A DNA stretch of 64,000 nucleotides from Chamaea fasciata (GCA_029207755.1 JARCOQ010000002.1:114090375-114154374); one strand, 5' to 3'. Positions 1 to 12,385 are shown, numbered from the stretch's first letter. The notes: generated by a model not told the origin, from the sequence alone. Translations and numbers: made by a program.

Positions 1-470
1 AGCTCTTTGTTGGAGGGAAGAATTGCAGAGTGTGGAACCTGGGAGAGGGGCAAAAGGATGACGAGCTGCATCAGCTGCAAACCTGGCTGCTGCTTTTCCC
101 CTGGTGACAGACACGTTATAAATACCTCAAGACAGACCCATTTCAGAGGGGTGGCTGCAGCTGTGGGGAAGCTGCAGATTGGAAATTCCAACTGACTTGT
201 CCTAGGCATGAAAAATATTTCCCAAAGCTGCTTTGTGCTCTGGGGGCTTTTCTTGAGCAGAGGCTTCACTGGTCTCATCACTCGGCTGTAACAAAGGCTT
301 GTGAGGGCTGCATTCAGCCCAAAAACTAATTAGTGCTGGAGTCAGGGTGATGTGAGGCTTGCCCTTGGAGCAAAATTATCAGACTGGCGGGAGAATTGAT
401 CGTGGTTAAAAAGGTGTTTGGTGCTATCTTGGGGTTATGAAATGGGGGGTCAGTAGCAAGAAGCCTCATT
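1..470. other. Noncoding sequence, no feature recognised
   Basis: Only short chance frames on both strands. No repeat family, RNA gene or splice structure is recognised. Confidence 0.5.
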
Positions 471-803
471 GAATCACAGAATGGCCTGAGCTGGAATAGA
501 ACCCCAGGGATCACCAAGAGCAACTCCTGGGCCTGCCCAGACCCCCCAACAATCCCCCCTGGGCATCCCTGGAGTGTTGTCCAAAGGCTCCTGGAGCTCT
601 GGCGGCCTCGGGGCCATGCCCATTCCCTGGGGAGCCTGGGCAGTGCCCAGCACCCTCTGGGGGAAGAACCTTTCCCTAAAATCCAGCCTAAACCTCCCCA
701 GAAACATCTCCAGCCACTCCCTCAGGTCCTGTCCCTGGTCTCACAGAGATCAGTGCCTGCCCCTCCTCTTCCCCTCTCGAGGAAGCTGTGGGCTGTGATG
801 AGG
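471..803 (-). mobile_element. CR1 LINE 3' fragment (CR1-F-like)
   Basis: It begins with the reverse complement of a CR1 tail (GAATCACAGAATGG) and continues through CR1 landmarks, including the segments about a remark of GAAGAACCTTTCCCTAA and GATCAGTGCCTGCCCCTCCT. Only the 3' portion survives, as expected from 5' truncation at insertion. There is no intact reverse transcriptase frame. The subfamily is a guess from memory. Confidence 0.85.
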
Positions 804-874
804 TACCTGTGCACTTCACCAAACATGCTGAAATCACCCATGGGACATCAGCCAGCAGAGCAGTGCAGGTAGAC

Positions 875-1013
875 ACTCCCTGCAAGTGTCCAAGGCCAGC
901 TTGGATGGGGCTCTGAGCAACCTGGTCCCTTAGAAACTGCCCCTGCCCATGGCAGGGAGTGGGAACTAGATTGTCCTCAAGGTTCCTTCCAATCCCAAGC
1001 ATTCTAGGATATG
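875..1013 (+). mobile_element. CR1 LINE 3' end fragment
   Basis: It contains AAGTGTCCAAGGCCAGCTTG, then GCAACCTGGT, CCCATGGCAGGG and a tail near TTCCTTCCAATCCCAAGCAT. It lies about 70 bp from an opposite-strand CR1, so it is a separate insertion. Confidence 0.85.
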
Positions 1014-2999
1014 AAGATTATGTCAGTACTCCTATCCCAGCCTATAATCAGGAAGACTTCCACCTCCAGTGGCATGATTTAAATTACACCCAGCGCCATG
1101 TCTGACCCATCCCCACACATTTGTTCCCATGCTTTGTGCTCCTGAGGGAGTGACCATCCCACCAAACCTGTCGATGGTTGTCCATGTAGGTCCCGACCTC
1201 ATGGGTGAATCTGATAACATTCAGATTTTATCCTGAATTGTCAATCTCCCCAGTCTAAAACCTTCCTGGGACACGCTGACATTACCACAAATGCAATTGT
1301 GAAGGCTCTTAACAGCCTGAAAGCGTTTTCATTTTGGGGAGAGAAGGATTTATCACCCTGATGTTCCAGCAAGCTCAGTTCCAGGCAGTGCAATACCCAG
1401 GACACCCTCAGAGCTTGATTGTGCAAACAATGGGAAGAAGAGGAAATGATGCTGGAGTTTGTGCCTTCCCCTCCATGAAGACATGAATGAAAGATTGCAA
1501 GGCTGAATCATTTCTTTCTGATAAACCACTCTGTGTTAATTAAACCTAATCACTCTAGCATGGCTCCTGATGCAGCTGGTAAATTGTTACCAGCTTGCTG
1601 ATAATGGTGCTTACGAAAAAGAAATCAGGCCACATTTTTTATTGGGGTTATCAGAGATTTCCACCCATCACTACCTTGTTCCTTCCTCCACCACAGATCC
1701 CTCGCATGTTCCAAGTGCCACATTAACTATTTATGGGGTGGCTGTTGCCTGAAAGGGAAGAAACCTCAAAAAAAATTTGTTTTTCTAGGTATTCAACCTT
1801 AACACAAAATCAGAAGTGCTCTGCTTTAAAAATTGTGTCAGAACTTTTGGGGAAGATCTCTTTATATACGGAATTTCAGAAGAACTTGTTTACAGAAGAA
1901 AAGAGGTTCAGTAAGTGTTTTTAACAGGGTTTTTTCTCCTAGTTGGTCACTGGTGGTGTTTATAAAAAACAAGAATGAAATGGTGCAATGTTCCAAATGT
2001 TCCTTTGCTTCCATTTTTTGGGGGTTTTGTTGTTTTGGTTTTTTTTTGCACTACCACAAAATTTCTCCTGCCCAGACACACATTACCATAAGGTTTGCAA
2101 GTGCTCTTGGGGCCCTGATTACATTCACTGCCTGTTCTTGCCAAAATGTAAAGTAAATTATTTTCATATATATTTTATGTGTTCATAAAAGGCTATGCTC
2201 GACATCTGTTATCTGGATTAAGGCTTTTCGTTCAGCTGGCCGAAAAGAGATGGAAGTCTGTGGAGCATTTCATCCTCCACAATCCACAGATGATGGTCAT
2301 TTGTCGGGATGGATGCTAATATGAAAAAAAAAAAATCCAATAAAACAAGCAATCAGCCTTTGGACTTAAATAAAACAACAGAAAGGGGAAGAAGTACCAG
2401 GACCTCCTCCATAATGCTCTCCCATTTATTATTTTTGTCTGTGTGGCCTCCTGATCATAAATGTTGCCATTACAGTCTCCACGACTCTGTTGCATCCATC
2501 ACCCAGACCTTCTGGTAAAGGGAAAGCAAATGCACTTCTTTGAAGGTCCCCTCTGAATTCAAAAGCCTGAGCTGAAAATGAGCACTGAGCCAGCTCAGAA
2601 TTGCTGCTACATTTACTAGAACCAGTAATGTCCAGAGTTATTTCCACCCTGCTCTTTTACAAGTCACGTGATCCCGTTTCTCCTCCACCAGCACTCTGGG
2701 TAAATGAAAACCAGACTCATAATCATACATTCAATTTTATTACCTTGCCACTGTGTGAACAGGAAGGCTTCAGAGATTAAATGGCATTTTAGATAAGCAG
2801 AGTGAGCAAACCCTAACAGCTTCAACAACAACAGCAAGGAAGAGGGAGCATTTAAATAAATGATTGTGGGCAAGAGGTGTTTCATACCGTCAGAACATAA
2901 TTGGGTCCATAACATGGCTGATATGCTGATGGCCATGAAAATTTAATTACTTCTGAGCCACTGAATGAATTATGCAGCCTCTGATCGCTGCAGAATGAA
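1014..2999. other. Unique noncoding sequence
   Basis: AT-rich in places, with poly-T at 2038-2047 and a short A run near 2326. No exon, RNA or interspersed repeat is recognised. Confidence 0.5.
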
Positions 3000-3170
3000 G
3001 TTTATAGACCAGATTCACTGCTGGCACAAGTAAATGGAGCCGCGTTGGCTTCCATGGAAGCTGCCATCATTTGTTCCAGCAGTGAGCTTGGCTCACCATC
3101 ATTCCAGCACGGATCCAGAGTCCCTTGAAGTCCATGGAAAGGGCCCTTGACTTCAAGGGACTTTGGATCA
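3000..3170. repeat. Old MITE-like hairpin repeat
   Basis: Arms at 3112-3132 and 3149-3169 are inverted copies of 21 bp with one mismatch, separated by a 16-nt spacer. The arm core CCCTTGAAGTC/GACTTCAAGGG and the preceding CAGATTCACTGCTGGC segment resemble a palindromic repeat common in turtles, crocodilians and birds. I cannot name the family with certainty. The hairpin itself is directly visible. Confidence 0.6.
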
Positions 3171-3794
3171 TGTCTGGGGTGCTTTGTGTTTTGCCAGCAG
3201 CTGAAATAGCCACATCACAGATCACCCTGTGCACACACACAGTGCAGTGTGGTGTCACGTAGTGACCCAGGGGAGGGGACTGGAAATGCATCCCTAGCAG
3301 CAAACACTCTATTTCTGGAACCCAAACCCACATTTGGAGCTGCTCTCCTCACATTTAGAACATTTCCACTTAGTGCCAGCCCCTGGGCTTGTTTGTAGTT
3401 TAAATCCCTGGAGAATGTTGTTCCGTCACCCCCTCAAATCTCTCAGTAGCTGCCTGAAAATCGAAACTATTTTGGATGAAGCTTCATCAGAAAAGATATG
3501 GTTATAAATGAACATATTCTTGCCCTGCACCAGCTGTCTGTTCCCTAAGCCTAACTGTGAGCACAATATTCCCAAGAAAGCTCTCTGGCACAAGTTAGGT
3601 AGGAGAAGGATGATGGAGGACAAGATCACACATTTTTGTGGCTGGTTAGTAGAAGGAAGTTGCTGAGCTTGCTTTTCTCAAAGTGGACATCAAATTTTAT
3701 CCTCAAACACTGTCCAGCCTTAGAGAGGACCCATCTGAGCAATGCAGTGGCTCCACTTAACTAAAGAAATCCAAAGGAAGTCCAACAAACTGAT
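3171..3794. other. Unique noncoding sequence
   Basis: Nothing recognisable beyond a short CA run near 3231-3240. Confidence 0.45.
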
Positions 3795-3960
3795 AGTGAG
3801 ACCCTGGCACAGGGTGCCCAGAGAAGCTGTGGCTGCCCCTGGATCCCTGGAAGTGTCCGAGGCCAGCTTGGATTTTTTTTCTTGGAGCAACCTGGGATAG
3901 TGGAAGGTGTCCCTTCCCAAGGGGTTGGGAACTAAATTATCTGTACGGCCCCTGGAAGAG
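3795..3960 (+). mobile_element. CR1 LINE 3' fragment
   Basis: Shows CCCTGGCACAGGGTGCCCAG, AGAAGCTGTGGCTGCCCCTG, GGCCAGCTTGGA and CAACCTGGGATAGTGGAAGG in CR1 order. An 8-nt T run replaces part of the usual sequence after TTGGA, and the last tail bases are degraded. Confidence 0.9.
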
Positions 3961-6900
3961 AGAAAAGATCTCACACACAGCACCTCTCAGGTAGCATCAA
4001 ATGTATTAAAAATACCTAATTTGACCTAAAAGTGACCTCACCGAACTAAAAACTCCGCTTTGACACCCGGAATGGGCAGCCCCATCTTTGATCTACTGGG
4101 CTGATGTTTTGCTCTTCTGTGCCACAGAAGCTTCCCAGCTCTGAAGGGGAATGGCAGTAAATCACCCGGACTGCCTTAACGGAGCACTAAAACCCTCCTG
4201 TTCCAAAGGGCAGCAAAAGCAAAACCAGGCAGAGCTGCTGTTATTTAGGAGCTGTATTCAGGTATGAGATGACTCTTTGGTAATACGGGATGGTGGTGTT
4301 GCAATGCAGGTTTAAAAATAGGCACTTTCAGAATATGAAAGTCCGCAGACAAACTTGTGAAATGCCAGTTCAGTCACTGACCGTGGATTAGCAGTGAAGC
4401 CTAAGTTAAAATTCCAGCTAAAAAGCCAAATTTAGAGCTGTAAAATGTAATGTTTAAACAAACCTGTATCTGACAGCAACTGATCATCACCAGTCAGAAT
4501 TCGAGCTGGCTGAAACTCTTCTGGGTTAGCATGAGACTACTGGAAGTTTAAAGCTTTTTCAGTTTTTTTGTTGGGTTGGGGGTTTTTTTTGGTTGGCTTT
4601 TTTTTTTTTTTGTCACAATCTTGATAATGGCCTTATTATGGGAGTTGTAAAATTTCATTGCAGCTCATTCGTCTCTTGAACAAAATGAAGCTCATTTTTC
4701 CAGTGGAAACAGCCTGGTCTTGATGATCCTTCCCCTCTGTGCCAGAGACAAGGTTCAGCTGGCTTTTTGGATCGCTTTTACGGCCCCTTTGCAAAGCCAG
4801 GATGCTGCAGAGGAGGGGAACCTTGGAGCCAAGAATTTGGCCCCTGGATTTCAGTGACATTAACACCCAGAAAGAATTCCTGGGAAGGACCACTTCCATG
4901 AGGGAAGCTGGAGCCCTTCCTCCCAGTCTGGGGCTCGTCTGCACATGAGAATAAATCTGGAATGAGAGGAGCTGTAAATTCAGAGTGTGAGAGCGGTAAA
5001 ATGGAGCGAGGCATGTGGCAATGTGATTATTTCCTTTTTTATTTCTGCTGGAATTGCTCAGTGAAGCTGAGGCTGAGGGAAAGACACCCACATTTCAGTC
5101 CCCCAAACATCCACAGGCCACTGTGGCCCGAGTTACTGGGAGTTGTTAAATGATTGTGCTGGAATAATTCCATGTGAATACGAGCTCTCGTTTTGCTGTA
5201 GTAGTGGAGAATGGAAGAAGCCTATCAGGGAATAAACTCAGCTTGGTTATTTCCTCTCACAGCGAAAGATTTGCCCGGGTTTCTGAGGTCTGTATAAATA
5301 AAATTGCCCGGGTAAAGCAATCAGGGTGTCATTAACGGGCATTTCACAGCTGAGTAAACTTGTTTCCAGTGCATCAGAAGGCTCAACCATTTCTGGGTTT
5401 CAAAACATTGGGTTGGAGTGGCTGTTCTGGCTTTCAAACACTCTGGTTGCAGGAGAAAAGATCAGCTGTCATATTCACCCAGGAATAAGTTTTAAACAAA
5501 TGGATTTAGGACAATTTTCTAGAAGGAAAACCCAACTTTCCTTATACTTAGGTGCAGTTTGTTTGGAGTGGAATGCAAGTCTCAGTTCTGAAGTGCTCCA
5601 CACTTAGGGAAGATATTTATTTCTCCCCCACTTCTTTGTCTGTCTTTTGGGAAAGCATTTTCCTCATTTTTTCAGCCATAAACCGTCCTATTACACACTC
5701 AAACCTGCGGTTTTAGAGATGCTTCATGTTCATGCTGAGCTCATAAAACGCTCTCGTTGTTCACTGCTTTTTCAGGGTACTTGGGGTACAGAACAGCTCT
5801 TAATCCATGGAAAAGAGGGGAGAGGGAGGGAAGAAGAAATTGGGAATCTCATTAGGAATTACACAATCCCCACTCTGACCTTCCCCAGACACCTGATGGT
5901 GCTGCACTGAAAGCAGAGTGGTTCTGTCACACAAATACCAGCTGGACACACTTCGGGAAGTCAGAATTCCCTAAAACCTGTGTTCATCACAAGAGAGCAG
6001 CTGTTTGCCTGGAAAACTATCCTGACTTACAGCAAGCACCTTTCAGAGGCAGTCATGGTGTTCAGTGTTCTTCCTGAACTCTTTTTCTGCCATTTAGGAT
6101 TTTTTTTTCCCCCTGAAAATAACCATCTGGGGTTTTTTTGGATAACTGGCAAGATCAGTCATTTAGCATGAATCACCTAATTCATCCCAGATTTTGGACT
6201 TTGATATTTATTTTGCGATATTTCTTATTTTGGAGCACAGCAAAGGGTACATTTCTCAGGCCGTTTTACCCATTTCGTCCCGTAAAGAATGAATAACAAT
6301 TACCTAACTTGAAGATTGTTGCTTAACCACAGTTGTTAAGTAAAATCATACTCTGCTCATGGTTCAAGTACACATCTTTGCAGCGAAGGAAAGATAAATA
6401 AATTATGATCCTAACCAACACTGGATAATTAGATGCTGAATGTGAGCAGGAGAAGGGGAAAAACATTGAAATTGCTCTATAGGAGTGAACAATTTGTACT
6501 GCAAAAGCCAGTCACGAGTCCTGGAGCCATTTGACCCCTGTAAAGTCCATTTTAATGCATAAAAAACCTCAGCATTTTAGTCTGAGGTTGGTGGGTTTCC
6601 CAGAGAGAGCAGATATCCAGGAATATGGCCAAGGAAAGTTTATTACTGCACCCATTGGACACCTTTTTCCTGAAAATCATCAGAGCATCTCCACAGTGCA
6701 GGATCTCAGCAGCAAAAAAACCCTCCTTGAGCTGGTTTTGGTTCCCTCAAAGCCTTGAATTTCAGCTGGAGCTTTGGGAGTGCCAGAAATTGCTCCATTG
6801 TGCTGCTGGTGCTGAGGATGCTGATCTTGGGCGGAGCAGACAGGTAGAGCAGGGATGGGTTTTATCCACAGGGAATAACTGATGGTGAGATGTCTTTTGT

Positions 6901-7679
6901 GCTCTTATTTCCTTAAACACTTTCCCCCTCTGAGTGTTAATTAGTGTCAGCCATCATGTCATGATTTGTGTGGATAAATGTTTTCAGGGAATGGTAAAGA
7001 AGGAAGGCAATCATCAGTTCTGTGATCTGGTGAGGGGCACAGCCAGCACTGAGGAATTTAAAATTTCAGGGTCTAAAGAAGGCAGTGGAATCCCATTTCC
7101 CTGCGTGTCCAAGAGCATGAATGTGTCTAAAAAAAGTAAAAGTGTTGGGAGGAGAAAAGCCCCTTGCAAAAAGCCCCTGCAAGTTGTGCTGCTGGTGGAA
7201 TTCCCTTACCTCTGTGCCACGGAGGACAAAGCAGCCCTGAATGGGGATATGTGACATCCTGGAAATGCTCCTTTCAGCCCACAGAGGTACAGGATGTTCA
7301 GGCAGTACCTTTGGCACTGAAAGGGCTCTGCTCTGGTAATCTCATATTTGCAGAGAGTTTCTGCTGGAGGCTGGGGAAGATTCCTTTTATACACATAATC
7401 CCAGCAACAGGAGGGTGAGCAGGACACAGCCCAGCGGGACAATAACCATGGATAAGCAGGAGCTGGGGCACACACTGAGCTTTTTTTTTAAAACTTCTCT
7501 CCATCATGGATTTGTCAGAGTCAACACAGAGTCTTACCTGTTCCCTCATGAGCTCAGGCTGTCATCAGGCTGACACTGAGCAAACACTCTCACAAGGCAC
7601 CAGGAATATTTGCTCAATTGCAGGACTTGCATTCACTTTTCCCAGAGCTTTGAGTCATCTCAGCAAATCTGGGAGTTGA
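3961..7679. other. Unique noncoding sequence
   Basis: No gene, RNA or interspersed repeat recognised. Contains T-rich runs at 4562-4612. Short frames of 60-150 codons lack homology I can recognise and have no splice or start context supporting them. Confidence 0.5.
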
Positions 7680-7912
7680 TTTTTGTGGGTTTTTTGGTTT
7701 TTTGGGTGGTTTTTTGAGGGGGTTTTGGGGGGGTTTTATGGCAGGTTTTTTGTTGGTGGTGGTGTTTTGTTTTGTTTCGTTTTTCTTTTTTTCTTCCTTT
7801 ATTTTTGTTTTGTTTTGGGGGTTTTGTTTGTTTTATTTGTTTGTTTTGTTGTAAGTTAGTTAGTAAGTTTGTTTGTTTGTTTGTTTGTTTCTTTGTTTTG
7901 GTTTTTTTTTTT
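7680..7912 (+). repeat. G/T-rich low-complexity tract
   Basis: Over 200 bp is almost only G and T on the plus strand, with runs of 5 and 7 Gs at 7718-7722 and 7727-7733. It ends in a (TTTG)n block near 7867-7890 and a T run. It is a degenerate simple repeat with weak quadruplex potential. Confidence 0.8.
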
Positions 7913-9024
7913 TAATCTGACATCCTATGGAAGTAGCAAATGTTCAGTTGTATGGATGTGTGTAAGTGTGTTTTGGAGAATTTTTTTTTTTCTGTTTTCC
8001 CATTCCCTCCCCCAGTACATTTTACACCTATTTCCCCTCCTAATTCTAGCCAGAAAATTAGAGAACCATGTTTTACTGGAGACCACCCTGTTCCCCTTCC
8101 CACAGACCATGCCATCCCTTTGGGAGATGAAGTGAAACATCAGTGAGGGATGGTGGATTTGACTCTGGCCACACTCATCCTCTGCAAGGAAGCAACAGAC
8201 GTGAAACTATGCTTATTCAATCACCTACCTACAGAGAAAAAATAAATACATTAAAAAAAATAAAAAGAAAATAAAAAGAGAATAATGAATTATTGAAGCC
8301 AAAGCCAAAGCAAATAGTTCAGAGACAGTCCATGAGGTGAAATAAGCTCTCACTCATTCGTGGGCTGTAAAGTCCAAACAATAAAGCTACTCTAAAAAAC
8401 GTTCTGCTCACTTGATAGCCCATAAATAAAAGAAACATGAGGATGTCATATTCCTCAGTAAATTTTTAAAAAGTAAATGGCTGGGTTTTTAAAAAGTCTG
8501 ACTATTAAATAGCTTCTGGACAGGAGGATTTATGTTTTTAGACACATTCATGCTCTTGTTCACGCAGGGCAATGGGATTCCTCTGCTTTCTTTAGACCCT
8601 GAAAGTTTGAATTCAGATTTGACAGTTCTTGCTCGTGAGTGAGGCAGCTTTGGGATGCTCACCACTTTCTAGCTCTTCACCCTGTTCCTTCTCAGGCCAG
8701 ATAAATCCCCAGAGATGAGGTTGCCACAAGCAGTGAGAGCTGGTGGTTTGCTGCTGGTTCCTATCAGATCCACGTGTCCTGACATTTTCCCACTGCTGCT
8801 GATCATCCTGCTCCACTGCTGCCCTGCTGGGCTTGAAAAGGGGAGTGGAAGGAGTTACACCTGCCCAACAGCAGGAGGGGAAACATCAGCTCATTCCAGA
8901 GCAAGGCTGCTTTCTCCAGCTGAAGTCAATAAATATTATTTTAATGCATGTATATAACACCACTGTGCAGTCTCTTACCAGCTAATGAAGATTTGTCTTG
9001 ATTTCATAAAAGATTTCCAGTGTT
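7913..9024. other. Unique noncoding sequence
   Basis: Contains an A-rich patch at 8238-8285. No gene is recognised. Confidence 0.5.
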
Positions 9025-9350
9025 TTCACAGAATTATCAACATTAGAAGAGACCTTAAAATCATCCAGTCCCAGCATCACCCAGCAGCACCAGCATCAGC
9101 CCAACCCCTGTCCCCAAGGGCCACCTCCAGACTCCTCCTGAACACTCCCACACACAGTGACTCCAAACCTCCCTGGGCAGCTCATCCCAAGGCCTGACCA
9201 GTATTTCTCTGATTTCTTTCAGGATCCAATCTGAACCTCCCCTGGAGCACTTCAAGGCCTTTTCCTCTCATTCCTTCCCTTGGGACACGGCAGCAGAGCC
9301 CGAGCCCACCTCACTGCCCAATCCTGTCAGGGAGCTGGAGAGAAACAACT
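9025..9350 (-). mobile_element. CR1 LINE 3' fragment
   Basis: Shares CCCAGCAGCACCAGCATCAG and CTCCCACACACAGTGACTCC with the CR1 copies at 28.9 and 48.0 kb, and is in the same orientation. It ends close to the simple-repeat tract at 9377. Confidence 0.85.
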
Positions 9351-9376
9351 TTATTCTTTCTTTTTGTAAAGAACAG

Positions 9377-9822
9377 CTCTCCTCTCCTCTCCTCTCCTCT
9401 CCTCTCCTCTCCTCTCCTCTCCTCTCCTCTCCTCTCCTCTCCTCTCCTCTCCTCTCTTCTCCTCTCCTCTCCTCTCCTCTCCTCTCCTCTCCTCTCCTCT
9501 CCTCTCCTCTCCTCTCCTCTCCTCTCCTCTCCTCTCCTCTCCTCTCCTCTCCTCTCCTCTCCTCTCCTCTCCTCTCCTCTCCTCTCCTCTCCTCTCCTCT
9601 CCTTCCCCTTCCCCTTCCCCTTCCCCTTCCCCTTCCCCTTCCCCTTCCCCTTCCCCTTCCCCTTCCCCTTCCCCTTCCCCTTCCCCTTCCCCTTCCCCTT
9701 CCCCTTCCCCTTCCCCTTCCCCTTCCCCTTCCCCTTCCCCTTCCCCTTCCCCTTCCCCTTCCCCTTCCCCTTCCCCTTCCCCTTCCCCTTCCCCTTCCCT
9801 TCTTCTCTCTTCTCTTCTTCCT
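9377..9822 (+). repeat. 446-nt homopyrimidine tract: (CCTCT)n then (CCCCTT)n
   Basis: Every base on the plus strand from 9377 to 9822 is C or T. The first part to about 9602 is a CCTCT pentamer array with one variant unit near 9451-9460. The second part to about 9800 is a pure CCCCTT hexamer array, followed by irregular pyrimidines. The minus-strand frame reading alternating Gly-Lys across it is an artefact of the repeat. Confidence 0.98.
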
Positions 9823-10404
9823 GTAGGACCAAAAGGTCAGACATAAATATTTCTGTGATTTTTTTCCCCTGTTCTTTTCAAAGGTTCTGCTTTAAGAAGA
9901 TTTAAGATGGTTTTTCTTCCAGGATAATCTGATAACTGGAATGGTCTAAGGACACAGTGGCTGGACTTTGGGATTGGTGTACGAAGGGATCAGGTCATCA
10001 TCAGATGGATGTTAGGATGTTAGGGCTTGGCAGATGAAGGGTTAAGACACCTGTGCACTTTCACCTCAGCATCCCAAAGCATCTTTGAGTCACAGGACAC
10101 AAACCCCAGATGGATGAAGTGACCACAAAAATTCTTGGAGCACACACAATGTATGAGTGTGATGGAACAAGAAATCAGGAAAAGGGATGGAAAATTTGAA
10201 ATTAACAACCCGTGTCTCAAACACTAACATCCTCTATTTGGGGCTGCAGACCTGTGCTACCACACAGCATAAAACAACCTGGAAATTCCTTCCATAAATG
10301 CCACGCAGACCCACCTACAGTGATTTGAGAGAGCTTGTTCACTCTGTAGTGGGTAGAGAAGCTCTGTGGATTAAGTTTTTCTTTACAAACAAGTACCTGG
10401 ATGT
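9823..10404. other. Unique noncoding sequence
   Basis: No gene or repeat recognised. Confidence 0.45.
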
Positions 10405-10545
10405 TGCCCAGGCTGCCCAGAGAAGCTGTGGCTGCCCCTGGATCCCTGGAAGAGTCCAAGGCCAGCTTGGATGGGGTTTGGAGCAGCCTGGGCCAGTGGA
10501 AGATGATCACTTCCAATCCAAACCATTCCATGATTCTATGATTCC
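10405..10545 (+). mobile_element. CR1 LINE 3' end fragment
   Basis: Carries AGAAGCTGTGGCTGCCCCTG, GAGCAGCCTGGGCCAGTGGA and an intact CR1-type 3' tail of repeated ATTCTATG-like units. Confidence 0.92.
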
Positions 10546-10632
10546 ACCATATATTCTACCTATATTCGATATTCTATATTCTATATTCGATATTCTATAT
10601 TCTATATATATCCTATATTCTATGATTCTACC
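10546..10632 (+). repeat. Microsatellite grown from a CR1 tail
   Basis: Imperfect units of TATTCTA and TATTCGA directly continue the 3' tail of the adjacent CR1 and end in another GATTCTACC. This suggests local expansion of the CR1 terminal repeat. Confidence 0.8.
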
Positions 10633-10949
10633 ATGTATTTTCCCCCACAGGAGAGCCAAAACTTCACAAAAATGAGTAGTTGTGAGCCTCTCACGCCCCT
10701 CCTCACCACCCTGCCCCACTCAGAGACACCCCACAGGCCCCTGCAGTGTGTGCTCCTTTCTCCCTGACATCCATCCCTGGTGCCACCTCTGTGCTCGGCG
10801 TGCTGTGTGCCTCTCTAGGCTGCAAACTGGATTCATTTGCTTTCTAGAATGTAGTATGGCAGACTGCAGCACTGCATCCCACCAGGCCACATGGTGCTGG
10901 GATGCTCAGCACAGTAACTGGTAAAAATAAATAAGTGCAATGATGCCAA

Positions 10950-11030
10950 AAGTCACAGCACCTCAGAAGGTTTGGGGTTGAAAAGGACCTTAAAGATCAT
11001 CTGGTGCCAATCCCCCACCCTCTCATCGTT
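10950..11030 (-). mobile_element. Short degraded CR1 tail fragment
   Basis: CAGAAGGTTTGGGGTTG followed by AAAAGGACCTTAAAGATCAT matches the reverse complement of the CR1 3' end. Only some 80 bp is recognisable. Confidence 0.7.
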
Positions 11031-11383
11031 GCCAGCTTTGGTGGCTCTCAGGCCATTTAACCCATTTAAAACAGCTTTTCCTTGCCAAAGCTTTAGAGGA
11101 GCAGAATCTCTAGAACTCAGAGAGCTGCCAAAGTGATGTGAGCCAGAAATAATGTCAAATTCCCATTTAAAAAGCCTCTGTAACAGAGATGCTGCGTGGA
11201 CACCACTGCCACTTGGTTTGCTACCTGTCCTCTGGCCACTGCAGTGAGCTGCGGAATTCCCACAGAATTCCTGTGCCAGAGCCAAATGCCTCCTTCAAGC
11301 ACTCAGCTTCTTTCAACATCTCCAGGGTCCTTCACCCTCTCCCCGTGCCACAAAGAGATCAGGAGCTGCTCAAATTAAATTCA

Positions 11384-12385
11384 TTTATTAATGGAATGGT
11401 TTTAGTAGCCCAAAATTGATTTGGATGAGAGGAATGCTTGTCCTTCAGGGCTGCCAGAAAAAAAGTAAATATTGTCTACAGACATTACACAGCTTTCTTT
11501 TAACCAAAATTAAATACGGTCCGGAGCAAAGCAAGCGATCTGTAGAACTGTATTGTTATGCTGCTGTTACAAACTATTTACATTGGATAAAAAACAGGTG
11601 TCTCAAAGCCAGCTGCAACCTTAGTTGATTACTTGTTGTGATCCTGTGTGTGTCCTGCCCTCACCTCCCCTTTTTGCTATCAGACACTAATCAGGCATTA
11701 GCAAGGTTAAAAAAAAACACAGTGAGTGATCCTAAAACAATCACAAATCAAAGCTCTGAGCAGCAGAGACAGAGAGCGAGTTCTCTTCCCACCACCCAGC
11801 ACTGCTCTGTCACCCTCCTTCCAGATTTAAGAAGGAGTTTAACCCCTCCCTGAAGCTCTTCCCACATCCAACCATCTGCCTCTTCAATCAACTTACTTTC
11901 AGCGCCAGGAATCCCCACACAGGTGATCCCTGGAATGAGAATATACATTTTTAAAGGTACACATTTCAAAGGAGCACCTTTTCCTCTGGCAGTGCTGCGT
12001 GCTGTCCCTGCATGTTCACAGTAAAACCACGTCAAATAAATATTTGAGGGAATCAGCACAGTGCATCCAGTTTCACTTTCCAAACGGAAAGTGGCGTGTC
12101 TGCTTTCAGGGGTGGCACAAGGCAGAGGTTTAACACGAACCCAATTTTGTTAAGTCATGGTCAGGAACAAAGAAATCCTGCCTAATTACAAAATATTTGA
12201 TTAACAACTCAGCCAAAGGGGTAGATTCACTGTACACCAAGGCTATTTGCTGAAATAGGGCTGAAAATGAAATAATCCTGAAAAGGGCTTCACTTCTGGT
12301 TTCACAGCAGACATACAGCACAGAGGGTATGAGTTTTTTTCAGTTTGCAGAAAAAAGGATTATTCAGAACAGTCTGTCCATCCAA
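11384..12385 (-). other. KCNJ15: Probable KCNJ15 3' UTR, ending near a candidate poly(A) signal
   Basis: The stretch below the stop codon carries no recognised interspersed repeat, unlike the sequence just beyond it. The first canonical AATAAA on the minus strand is at 11389-11384, about 1.0 kb after the stop. The extent is inferred; the real transcript could use a variant signal earlier or a site further away. Confidence 0.4.

Noticed and set aside
9311..9844. 177-codon frame with Gly-Lys and Arg-Gly-Glu-Glu repeats
   Set aside because: It is simply a translation of the pentamer and hexamer simple repeats.
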